Origin: Setomelanomma holmii
Lineage: Eukaryota; Ascomycota; Dothideomycetes; Pleosporales; Phaeosphaeriaceae
Length of the DNA: 64,000 bases
NCBI GenBank assembly: GCA_010015745.1
Contig: ML978244.1
Location: forward strand, 80,828-144,827
Direction: 5' to 3'
The translations under genes were made by a program, and so were the position numbers. Below the pieces are notes generated by a model. It worked only from the letters and a program-made list of their open reading frames with translations. It had not been told where the DNA came from and searched no databases. This document shows positions 24,001-32,741 of the stretch, piece by piece; the stretch's first letter is position 1, and every line of letters begins with the position of its first letter.

Positions 24001-24052
24001 GCGACCCGTCCCGACGGATTACAATTACGTCTTCCAGCCTCCCTCCATCCCT

Positions 24053-25246
24053 TCAGCTACAATATTGAGCCCCTTCCTCTGGATGCACGATCCCCATATC
24101 CACAAACCCCTCAAAATTCCAATAATCACCCTGTACTCCCTCGCCCACGACACTGATGTTCCCCTTCATCCGACTCGTCCAATACGCGCTACCTTGTGCG
24201 TATTTCTTCCACGCGTACAGGCCCGTATTCAAATTCCTCCTCCTATTCACAAACAGATTATTGCTGACCGTTTGCATCGCCCACTCGCCCACAAACACCG
24301 GAAAGCTCGAATTCGTCGCCACGCTCTTTGCGTCGCTGCAGATCAAGGACGAGACGTTGTTCGAGTCGCTCGGGCGGCCGGCGAAGTAGTACTGATGCAC
24401 ATCGAGGGCGATCTTTGAACCAGCGTATTTAGCGGCCAGGCGAGAAGACCAATACGCCGCACCCTTAAAACTAACCTGCAACAGCAGCGGAATCTTCGCA
24501 TTCACACTGTCCCGCTTTGCAATCACGGCTTCGAAATACTTCTGCACCCAGTCCGCGCCGTTTTCCGAAAGTGCGATGGGCTGGCCGAAGGTTGAGGGGT
24601 CGCGGTTGTCTATGGGCTCGTTGATGGGTGCGAGCGTGTAGGATTCGGGGGTGCCCGAGCACTGGATGAAGTCGAGGGCGGAGGAGACGACGTCGAGGGA
24701 GTATGCGAGGTTGGTGCTGTTGTTGAACCAGTCATAGTGGCCCTTAGCTTCACCAATGTCGACGCCGTTGATGCCGCCGGGCAGACTGTGTATATCTAGG
24801 ACGACGTGCATGCCATATTTCTTGATCGCGTATTCTGCAACGTGGCGGAAAATGGCTTGTTGGTTGCCGGAGTAGAGTTCGCTGCCGGGAATCTTGGCCC
24901 AGGCGGCGTACGAGGTTGGGATGCGGAGAAGGTTCACGCCGACGGAGGCGAGCTTATCAATATCCTTGCGGGTGATGAAGGTATTGTAGCGGTGTTCGAG
25001 AACGGGTCCACATTTGGCGCCGAGCGCGATGCAGCATGTCCACTCATCTGGAAGAGTGCCGCAATTTTGTCCCCAGAAGACGGGGTCGATGAAGGCTTCC
25101 TGAGCAAACCAACCCCCGAGGTTGACGCCGGTAAATTTCGCAGTCCGCCAGTCGAGGTAGGAGGGTTGGTGATTGGACGTTGGGATGGAGTTTGCCGAGG
25201 AGAAGAGGCCGAGAAGGCATGCGCCCTTCGTTAGGGTGGCGAGCAT
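24053..25246 (-). CDS. GH5 secreted exo-beta-1,3-glucanase-like glycosidase
   Basis: Predicted secreted glucan 1,3-beta-glucosidase acting on wall or exogenous beta-glucan. Single exon; the ATG at 25246 was chosen over a longer non-ATG frame because it directly yields a signal peptide (MLATLTKGACLLGLFSSANS). The mature 397-aa protein starts with the family block GVNLGGWFAQEAFIDPVFW. Probable catalytic glutamates are E210 in LAPINEP and E321 in VFVGEWAM. Further conserved pieces are VNLLRIPTSYAAW, MHVVLDIHSLPGG and DVHQYYF. Several NXS/T sequons occur. Length and motifs fit GH5 subfamily 9. It converges with TYW1 across only 52 bases. Confidence 0.93.
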   Translation of the reverse strand: MLATLTKGACLLGLFSSANSIPTSNHQPSYLDWRTAKFTGVNLGGWFAQEAFIDPVFWGQNCGTLPDEWTCCIALGAKCGPVLEHRYNTFITRKDIDKLASVGVNLLRIPTSYAAWAKIPGSELYSGNQQAIFRHVAEYAIKKYGMHVVLDIHSLPGGINGVDIGEAKGHYDWFNNSTNLAYSLDVVSSALDFIQCSGTPESYTLAPINEPIDNRDPSTFGQPIALSENGADWVQKYFEAVIAKRDSVNAKIPLLLQVSFKGAAYWSSRLAAKYAGSKIALDVHQYYFAGRPSDSNNVSSLICSDAKSVATNSSFPVFVGEWAMQTVSNNLFVNRRRNLNTGLYAWKKYAQGSAYWTSRMKGNISVVGEGVQGDYWNFEGFVDMGIVHPEEGAQYCS

Positions 25247-25775
25247 GATTGATGTACCTGAACCCAGAATTATCTTCGAACCTGGGAATTCGGAAGTGCT
25301 AGGGTCATGGATTATATACTTCAACCTCAAATCGACTGTCCATGGCGTGCCTGTCTACCAATCGGCATTTCAGCCAATGGCGCGGATCCTGACTTTGCGG
25401 CACGAGGGTTGATAGACGGTGTAGACCCGGCAACAGAGATCGGGAGACTAAATGATGGCATGTTTAGATCTAAATGAGATCCCGCGTCGGTCGCGATGCG
25501 ATTTGAGGATTAGAACGCTCTCAGCCATGCCTACCCCACAATTATACCCCAGACTCTAACCCCAAGTTCGGGAGAACTCTGCATATGTGCGACCCAGGCT
25601 TCATGTGGCTTAGTTTTAGGGCAGGTATCAGCCCGAAGTTTTACAATTTTTGTTCGCGGAGCTTGTTGTTAGTTCATGAGAGTCCCTGCGGCACGAAGTC
25701 ATTTCCCCGCAACCGGCGCTACTTGAACAGCCGCGCAACCCCACATTCCGACACGTGGTGAGGCTGACCGAACTT
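25247..25775. other. Intergenic, nothing recognised
   Basis: About 530 bases, expected to hold the glucanase promoter. No gene recognised. Confidence 0.45.
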
Positions 25776-27659
25776 TTAGTCGCTCAGATAGTTCGAGAAG
25801 TCTTCTTCCTCAGGCATTACGCAACATATGCCACAGAAGCTTGTTCTCTCGCCCTCTCGAATCGGCCATGTAATCTGCGTCACCATTGCTGAAGCTGTCG
25901 GCCTCGAAACTTGCGCTTCCTGCAGCATTGGAGCCGTCCATTCTAGCGCTCTGCTGTCCATCCATTGAGGTAGCTCGGCAAGATGTGTTACAAACCCCGA
26001 TAGCGTAGACATATTGAGGCGAACAAAGGTCTGTCGGATTCCACCCTGCCAAAAGTACTCGTCCACGTATGATGTCGTCTTCCCCTTCAAGGTTACGATC
26101 ATCTCAACGAAGACGATATCGAGACACCAGAATCAGACATTATATTTCGTGACTCTTGTTTCGCGATATCGGGTGAGCAGCATGGTGGTGTCATGCCACT
26201 GACCATGCTCATGGTTGTGCTTCCGGTGGCATCGGTGAAGCCGAAGGACAGACCGAAGTCTACGAACAAGACTTTGCCATTGCTCACCAGGATATTGCCG
26301 GGCTTGATGTCTTTGTCACGCACTTTGTTAACATGAGAAGGTTCAAGAGTCGTGGCGAGACAACCAAAGAAGTTTCGGAATACGGGGTACTCGAATGACG
26401 TGGACAGGTCTAGGTATTCTTCGTGATCTGCAACGGTGGTACATGACAGCTGCTCTCCTTCTAATCCAGTCTTCCATGAAGCTTCTCCCATTGCCTCCTC
26501 AGCCCGGCAGCCTCTTCATTCTTCGTAGGATCAACCAGTGTGAGCACCTTCTTGAACAGTTCTCGCTGTGTCATAACGTCTTCCAGCGCACAATCTCCAG
26601 CAGCATCCACGCCTCCACCCTCTCCATTCTCCCAGCCATCTCTAGCATCGACATTGTCGTCTTCCAGATGAAACATGCACTTGGGCATGTATAGCTCATC
26701 AATGCCCAACCCCGCGATATCCACCTCGCTCAGTTCCTTCTCATCAATGCCTTCTTCCTTTATGATGCCTCGTGCCATTCTTAGAACAGCGATGTGGAAG
26801 TCCACAAACTTGTGTGTGTCGCACGGCAGGAATGACTCGATCTTAGGGAACATGCGGCCAGCATTGTGGCGCATGAGGTACCAGATGCTGAGCGCGCACA
26901 CTTCGCGCATATGCGGGCGAACACTGTTGATTTTGAGATGGTACCACGGCGCATTTAAGGTAATGTTGCCGCACATCCTTCGCGTAAGTTTGACTTTGTC
27001 TTCGGCATTGTAGAAGGTCACGTCGCCAGTGAGCGCGACAATAGCAGACACAAGTTTCACCCCACCAGGCCCTGGGATGCGTCGGACAGTAATGCCCAAA
27101 TGATGATGCCTGTCCAAGGTGCAGATGTCTTGGATGTTGAATTTGATGTCATCGACGCGAGGGAGTAGCTGAATCGCGTAGGGAAATCGTTATTTCGCAA
27201 TGTCCAGCATTTCGTCCGATGTGTAGGATGTGCGCTCAACGTCTGAGTCGCTTTCGTGTTCGTTCGAGGTCGGCATTCTGGATAGATGTGTCGCGAGGAT
27301 TTTGGAAGATACGTGTGCAGGTTTGCCAGCTTGAATTGGGGATGGCCGAGAATTTCAGTTGTGTGCAAACGGAGGTTCACTTTCACCTGCGACAATTTCG
27401 CGCGCTGTGGTGAGCCTGTGCGCAAGTGATGCTCGAGCGACTCTAGGGACTCCATTATTTGACGCCGCTCCTGTAGTTTCATTCCGGTCAAGCGCTCATA
27501 AAGAGTGTAGAAGGCCTGATTGTGATGAGGGTTGCTTGAATGCGTGAGCTGCGCTAGGTCCATCAGGTCTTCCTCAGACGATCTGTGGGGCTCATGTTTA
27601 GTCTCTATAGTCGTCAGCATGTGCAACATAAGAGTGTCGAAGACTATCGGTGGCACCAA
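25776..27659 (-). pseudogene. Degenerate protein-kinase gene with N-terminal domain
   Basis: Read on the minus strand, pieces of one fungal kinase-type protein lie in order but in different frames. An N-terminal helical part (27659 to about 27310, VFDTLMLHMLTTIETKHEP) changes frame near 27310. It then meets an in-frame TAA at 27190-27192, and continues through LPRVDDIKFNIQDICTLDRH and WYHLKINSVRPHMREVCAL to a TAG at 26461. The kinase C-lobe follows in another frame (26491-26099) with DIKPGNILVSNGKVLFVDFG, where the HRD-type loop reads RDKD. Near 26115 a one-base deletion moves the rest (VTLKGKTTSYVDEYF to CVMPEEEDFSNYLSD) to a further frame ending at 25776. No glycine-rich loop or N-lobe is visible. 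Several independent lesions make a pseudogene likely; unrecognised introns could explain one or two but not all. Confidence 0.68.
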
Positions 27660-28755
27660 CCGTTACTGAGTTGTTTGATGCCGACAATTGCCACCTGATC
27701 TCGGACAGAAGCTAGGCATCCTGTAGTACTTTCTGAGTCTCATGAAATAGGCGACAGTGCGTGCTGGACAAGCTGCGGATTACGCAATCCGAGGCATTAC
27801 TCAGAACCATCGTGAGGAATGTCCAGACAGTGCGACACGTGTCTAATAGCGATGGTGTAGGCGGAGTTCGATCGGGTTTGGGTCATGCAAAAACATATCG
27901 TCGATGCTCCGGAGTCGGCCTCTGTAGTCGTAGCTGAGAAACATTGCACGCTTCCAGGCACAGGCTGGACATTGAGACATACGCAGTGTTCTTTGCTCGC
28001 GAAACACTTCTAGACGAGTGAGGTCGCACGGAAGCATAAGAGCGACCGTTTGTTCGATAGCACTGACAGCTGGGACAAAGAGAGAGAGAGCAAGCATGCA
28101 ACGAAGCTGCTGTATGATAGATGAGGCTTTGATTCGTACAACGCTCCAGGGATGCAGGTGGTGGGAGGTCGGAGAAGCAGGGTCTTAGAAGTAAAAGAAG
28201 TAGGCGCTTCAAATCAAACAGATAGGCTCTTCCAAGTACAAGAAGCTGGCGCTTGAAAGTAAAGAAAGCAGGTGGTGAGAAGCAAAAAGAGACGCAAAAA
28301 GAAACGCAAAAAGACTTCCTCACCCGGCACCACCCACAAGTTTGAAAGTTTAGAAATCCTCTCTGGGACCACCCACAGATTGGAACACCCCCGATTCGAA
28401 CTGACAACCCGGCCAGAGTGAAGTTGATGCAACACCAACCTTCTCTTTTAGGTCGAGTGACGACAATATCGAACTTTAGAAAATATATATATAATAGCAA
28501 AATAATGGAGAAATAAGCTAAACATACAGATAGAACTGTTTGCGCCTCTTACTTCGCCAATGATGTGGATTTGGTTGTTTGTGCGCTGGTGAGTCTGCGT
28601 AAACGCCCACGTCGTTATGGAGGTGAAAGGGTACAAGAGGAAGGAACGCTCGACCCACTTTCGGGCAACAACGATACCAAGCTTGTAACAATGTCGCAGC
28701 AGCAGGCTGTGCAGTGGGATTGTGTCATCCACGTTCTTGTATACTCCGGCTCTGC
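27660..28755. other. Intergenic with small repeat cluster
   Basis: About 1.1 kb without a supported gene. It holds the short repeats described at 28185-28385. A minus-strand frame at 27883-28500 is low-complexity (Ser/Phe/Leu/Cys) and is translated repeat rather than protein. Confidence 0.4.
28185..28385. repeat. Cluster of short imperfect repeats
   Basis: Two copies of a roughly 27-bp unit with core AAGAAG(T/C)NGGCGCTT occur near 28195 and 28240. Then come two to three copies of AGACGCAAAAAG/AAACGCAAAAAG (28280-28312) and a direct pair around GGNACCACCCACA (28327-28378). These are seen directly. Their origin is unknown; a decayed short interspersed element is possible. Confidence 0.55.
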
Positions 28756-30240
28756 TCATGTAGGGCCGAAGAAAACGTCAAATACGCAATGCGCCACGCC
28801 AGGCGCATACATCTTGACTTTCTCAATCCACTCGACCTTGACCTCCCGCTCCAAGCCTTCTGGTACGTAGCTCTTGAACGCCATCTCGATTTCGCTTTTG
28901 CGCTGCTCGATATCCGCAACTGCAACGTTCTCATGCACATGAATCCAACCGCCTTCTTCTTGGTCTAGTAGCGCCGCAGAATCCTTCCATGAAGCTCGTG
29001 ATGAAGGCAAGAGGCCGAGATTGACATGTCGGATCCTATGTTTGCACTGGACGTTTGGCTGGAGCTTGACGGCGTGCTCGTTGGACATTTGGAAGACGAG
29101 GAAGTCTGCATCACTGTCTAAGTCTTGCCCAGTGAGCACTTCGTTTGTGAAGACTTGAACACTCCAGCCATTCAACTTTGCACCTCGACGAAGCCCCTCG
29201 ACCGACCAAGGATTCAGCTCGAAGCAGATAATGGGATGAAGACCAGCGCGGCGATACGAGAAGGCAAAGTAGCCGATTCCAGAGTACATATCGAGTGCGG
29301 CGCTGGGTGTCGGAAGTGAGGTAACGGACGGTGAGTTGAGTAGGCGTGTCTTCTCGCGCATGTTGCCGCGACTGAACATAGTGTATCGTGGAGCCCAGGT
29401 TTGATGGATGTTGTTCTGCGTGGTAGTGACCCATAATGCATTGTCGAAGTCCGATGATCTTGGGTTCGTTAGGGTCTGTGATGTGACTGGTGGCCCGAAG
29501 TCGCTGTAGATTGGGGTCAAATTGACTGGGCTGCGAAGCATGTTTTCGCTGCTATCTTCATGCGATTGGAGCGGTATTGGAGAGTTTATGGCAATGTGAG
29601 TTGTACCCATCATTCTCGAAAGGCGCTTCCAAACAGGCATCAACGTGATGGAATCAAGCGAGAAGGTGCCCAGGAGTCTCTGCCAAGGCGAGGAAGCAAA
29701 GGAACTATGTGGCAATAGCAGCATTGGCTTGTAGATCGAATAGCCTTCTGAGATAGCATTGGCAAGTACACTACTTGTGAGGTCCAAGGTATCCAGTATG
29801 CGCCCAGGTATGACATCGAAGGCGTCTTTGACGGCTCTGCGGAGCAAATTCTTTTCGGTCACTGTCAACGTTGCAATCGAATGTGTGTGATACGACAACG
29901 AAATGTCTTGCAGCAAATGGTCGATGCCGAGCCCTCCGACTGATTCGAGTTTAACTCCATTATCGTCTTCATCATGTACTCCTCCACGTTCGGGAAATGG
30001 AATGATCGTCGGAATACGCATGATATTTTCCGCGTTCGACTCAAACAGTGTTGCATATGTCGTTCCGGCCAACTCTACCAGTTCTCGAGTGATTTTGACA
30101 GTTCGATCGAGTTTGCCGGCTCGCTCGAGTGCGAGTTTGACTGTTTTGACATGCTCTTTAGATACCACCAGCACTATTCTCTTCTCTAGGATCTCCGTTG
30201 GGATCTCTTTCTGGCTATGTGTCGCCATAGTGAGGCTCAT
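28756..30240 (-). CDS. TYW2: tRNA-Phe wybutosine aminocarboxypropyltransferase TYW2
   Basis: Transfers the 3-amino-3-carboxypropyl group of S-adenosylmethionine to C7 of 4-demethylwyosine-37 of tRNA-Phe, the step after TYW1 (yeast Trm12). Single exon. The ATG at 30240 was chosen (MSLTMATHSQKEIPTEIL, 494 aa) because the open frame upstream begins without ATG; ATG 30228 is an alternative. The C-terminal half is a Rossmann SAM-binding domain of the Trm5/TYW2 type: ALDMYSGIGYFAFSYRRAG (motif I), FELNPWSVEGLRRGAKLNGW, then RHVNLGLLPSSRASWKDSA and GWIHVHENV. The N-terminal half is the less conserved TYW2 region. Its start faces that of the Nudix gene across 362 bp. Confidence 0.93.
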   Translation of the reverse strand: MSLTMATHSQKEIPTEILEKRIVLVVSKEHVKTVKLALERAGKLDRTVKITRELVELAGTTYATLFESNAENIMRIPTIIPFPERGGVHDEDDNGVKLESVGGLGIDHLLQDISLSYHTHSIATLTVTEKNLLRRAVKDAFDVIPGRILDTLDLTSSVLANAISEGYSIYKPMLLLPHSSFASSPWQRLLGTFSLDSITLMPVWKRLSRMMGTTHIAINSPIPLQSHEDSSENMLRSPVNLTPIYSDFGPPVTSQTLTNPRSSDFDNALWVTTTQNNIHQTWAPRYTMFSRGNMREKTRLLNSPSVTSLPTPSAALDMYSGIGYFAFSYRRAGLHPIICFELNPWSVEGLRRGAKLNGWSVQVFTNEVLTGQDLDSDADFLVFQMSNEHAVKLQPNVQCKHRIRHVNLGLLPSSRASWKDSAALLDQEEGGWIHVHENVAVADIEQRKSEIEMAFKSYVPEGLEREVKVEWIEKVKMYAPGVAHCVFDVFFGPT

Positions 30241-30602
30241 GGCGGTGTTCTTTCGTGCTTGTCCTGAGAAAGAGTGTGTCGTAAAATAGAAAATCTGCTC
30301 ATTGTGGGGTAGCGAGCAGGACCAACACAAAGCTGAGTTAGGAAATTGGTGCTTCGAAGACTTCCAGATCAAGAAGAGCGAGGTTTTACGAAGTTAGAAA
30401 AAGTAGTGTTCAGTGACCTCGATAGCGAACAGAATGTATGCAGGGTAAAAGCTCCCTGGTCCTCGGAGGATAATTCACTACCCCACCCCCACCAACGCAC
30501 AAGTAAAGCTTAGACATGACGCAACAAGCTGACAGCTCCCATCCCAACTTCTTCCAAGCAAACATAACTTCCACTACCTTCGAAGCATAACAGACCATCA
30601 TT
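30241..30602. promoter_or_regulatory. Divergent promoter, TYW2 / Nudix gene
   Basis: 362 bp between opposed start codons. A C-rich run (ACCCCACCCCCACC, about 30480-30493) is the only notable sequence seen. Confidence 0.45.
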
Positions 30603-31553
30603 ATGTCACTGTCCAATCTCGATCTCGTGAACCAGTGCGATGGCTTCCCGTACCCCGAATCCGATCCCACAGCGTACCTCGCTCGCATAAACACATACTA
30701 CCAACTCCGTGTCGCAGGTCACGACTATGCACTGGGATATATGCTCCCTTCCGTCGCGGAGGTCTTTCGCGGCGTGCCTGGTTGGCAGCTTGACGACGAC
30801 GATCGAAGTCTCACGTTGATCGCTGGCGCAAATGCTGGAGAGCGATCAAAAGCTGTCGAGACGACACTACTGGCGATGCGAGAAACCGGTCACTTCAAGG
30901 TTCTGAACAAGTGGCGGAACGAGCTGTACGCTGTGTATGGGAGGGGCAAGGAGCTGCTATTCAATGTCGAGAGGAGCGCAAGTCCGTTGCTAGGCGTCGT
31001 TACCTACGGTGTACATCTCACAGCATACACACGGAGTAAAGACACAGGCGAGATCAAAATATGGACGCCACGACGAGCACGCACGAAGCAGACGTATGGC
31101 GGCATGCTGGACAATACAGTCGCGGGTGGAATCGCATCTGGAGAATCGCCGTTCGAGAGTCTGGTGCGAGAATGCGCAGAAGAAGCTTCGTTGGCAGAAG
31201 ACCTAGTGCGGTCGAAAGTAAAGGCAGCTGGGACGGTCACGTATTGGTATATCCGGGATGAGCGAGCAGGCGGCGAGACGAATCTCATGCAGCCGGAATG
31301 CCAGTATATCTACGATATTGAACTGCCAGAGGATACGATACCGAAGCCGGGCGATGATGAGGTCGAGGAGTTTTATCTTTGGAGCATTGATGAGGTGAAG
31401 CAAGCTATGGAGAACGGCGAGTTCAAACCTAACTGCGCGCTGGTCGTGCTGGACTTCCTCGTCAGGCATGGGTTCTTGACCAGCGAGAATGACAAGGACT
31501 TTATAGAGATTGTCAGTAGGTTGCACAGGAGGCTCGAGTTTCCGACTTTGTGA
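30603..31553 (+). CDS. Nudix hydrolase, thiamine-pyrophosphokinase-related (DUF4743 type)
   Basis: Single exon, 316 aa from the ATG at 30603. The N-terminal domain (residues 1 to about 120, NLDLVNQCDGFPYP through NELYAVYG) is the DUF4743 region found in yeast YJR142W and in the N-terminal half of fission-yeast Tnr3. The Nudix fold follows, with a near-complete Nudix box at about 178-200 (GGIASGESPFESLVRECAEE, then Ala where Gly is usual). In this family the enzymes hydrolyse oxidised or damaged thiamine diphosphates, limiting toxic cofactor analogues. No thiamine pyrophosphokinase domain is attached here. Function is inferred from family; the substrate is not proven by sequence. Confidence 0.9.
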   Translation: MSLSNLDLVNQCDGFPYPESDPTAYLARINTYYQLRVAGHDYALGYMLPSVAEVFRGVPGWQLDDDDRSLTLIAGANAGERSKAVETTLLAMRETGHFKVLNKWRNELYAVYGRGKELLFNVERSASPLLGVVTYGVHLTAYTRSKDTGEIKIWTPRRARTKQTYGGMLDNTVAGGIASGESPFESLVRECAEEASLAEDLVRSKVKAAGTVTYWYIRDERAGGETNLMQPECQYIYDIELPEDTIPKPGDDEVEEFYLWSIDEVKQAMENGEFKPNCALVVLDFLVRHGFLTSENDKDFIEIVSRLHRRLEFPTL

Positions 31554-31753
31554 GGGAGTAACAGAAAACCTGGATTGCTTTTTAGTCGGTCCCTCAAGGC
31601 ATGGGTAGGACAAAGGAAGATCCAAGAACTCCTTTTTAGGGGTATCCAAACGCCAAACAGACACAGTTCAAGACCGATGGTATCAACCCACCATCAGTGC
31701 CTCCATAACGCCTTCCATGCTTTTTGCCATTTTGATTTCCCGGCGCACCAGAT

Positions 31754-32260
31754 CTATACGCGCTTCACCAACATGTAAATCTCGTCGATCCTCAAGCCTT
31801 TCAACTTCCTATACGGCCCATCGATATACAGCAACAGTCCACCAAAGCTGGCAAAGTATTTTCTATCATCGCGTCAGCATCCCACTCACCCATCCGCACC
31901 TTCATCCAATACTCACATCCTCCCACTCTCCTTCTCCCCCTCGCCTTCCTCAAACTTATAATTCTTCCCATAGCACACGTAGTCAAACATATCCGCGAGC
32001 GTCGCAGTTCCCTGGCGCCCAACGTTCCGCCAGCTTGTCTCAGCACCCTGGTTCTTGGAGCCGTCGAGCGCGAGGCTGTTTGCGAGGACCAGGTTTATCG
32101 ATTCGCCAACGGTGCACGGGAAGAGCTCGTGGTTGATGTCAAGGGTGAAGTTGAGGGAGCCGTCGCTGGAGGTGCCGCTAAGGCGAGAGACGCGGTCGTA
32201 TTTTTCGGCGTTGATGTCGGATATGGTGAAGGTTTCTTCGAAGAGTTGCGCTTCGGCCAT
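31754..32260 (-). CDS. RPB8: RNA polymerase I/II/III shared subunit RPB8 (RPABC3)
   Basis: Small OB-fold subunit common to all three nuclear RNA polymerases. Minus-strand exons are 32260-31917 and 31862-31754, 150 aa; the GTGAGT donor and ATAG acceptor join GRI to KYFASFGGLLLYIDGPYRKL. Conserved pieces include MAEAQLFEETFTISDINAEK near the start, LDINHELFPCTVGESINLVL, and the C-terminal LKGLRIDEIYMLVKRV. Length matches the family. The frame at 31913 read alone would end wrongly inside the intron. Its start codon faces the F-box gene across 481 bp, and its 3' end converges with the Nudix gene 200 bp away. Confidence 0.95.
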
Positions 32261-32741
32261 GGTGAGGTTCGGAAGGTGGGATTGTCGGGTATGAAAAGGT
32301 GAGCGCGCCGAGGGTCTGGTGACTTATGAGGGCACAGGCGTGTTCAGCGCGGCCTCTTTAGAATGCCGTTTGTGTCGCTAGTCTGTATTCGACAGTGAGT
32401 GGTGTTGCGACAGCTTGGAAGTTGTTCAGAGAAAGCTTTGGTGAGTTGAAAGAAGCTTGAGTCCAGAAACGGCCACGGCGGCCGGCGATTTGGTGTGGAA
32501 CCTCCGACGTTCTCCGCAACCCGTCCACCTCGCCGCAGCCTACTCACCACTCGCAGACTGTTCGTATAGGTCGAGTAAAGGTCTCCATCCTGTGGCGGTG
32601 TGGACGACTGCGCCCGACTGCGCCTTCCCTCTCATGATTTACTTGCCTATTGTAGTGTTCTGAGACGGTTACACAAGCGCGGCGCTCAGCCCTCACTCAC
32701 CACGTTCGTTCGCTAGCTATTACACATACCTCACCTTCCAC
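32261..32741. promoter_or_regulatory. Divergent promoter, RPB8 / F-box gene
   Basis: 481 bp between opposed start codons. No specific element is claimed. Confidence 0.4.

Noticed and set aside
28370..28450. Possible tRNA on the minus strand (GTTCGAATC B-box-like motif)
   Set aside because: The five bases on each side of the loop do not pair, no acceptor stem is found about 72 nt upstream, and no A box fits.
27883..28500. 205-codon minus-strand frame rich in Cys, Phe and Leu
   Set aside because: It is a translation of the short repeat cluster; no conserved segment.
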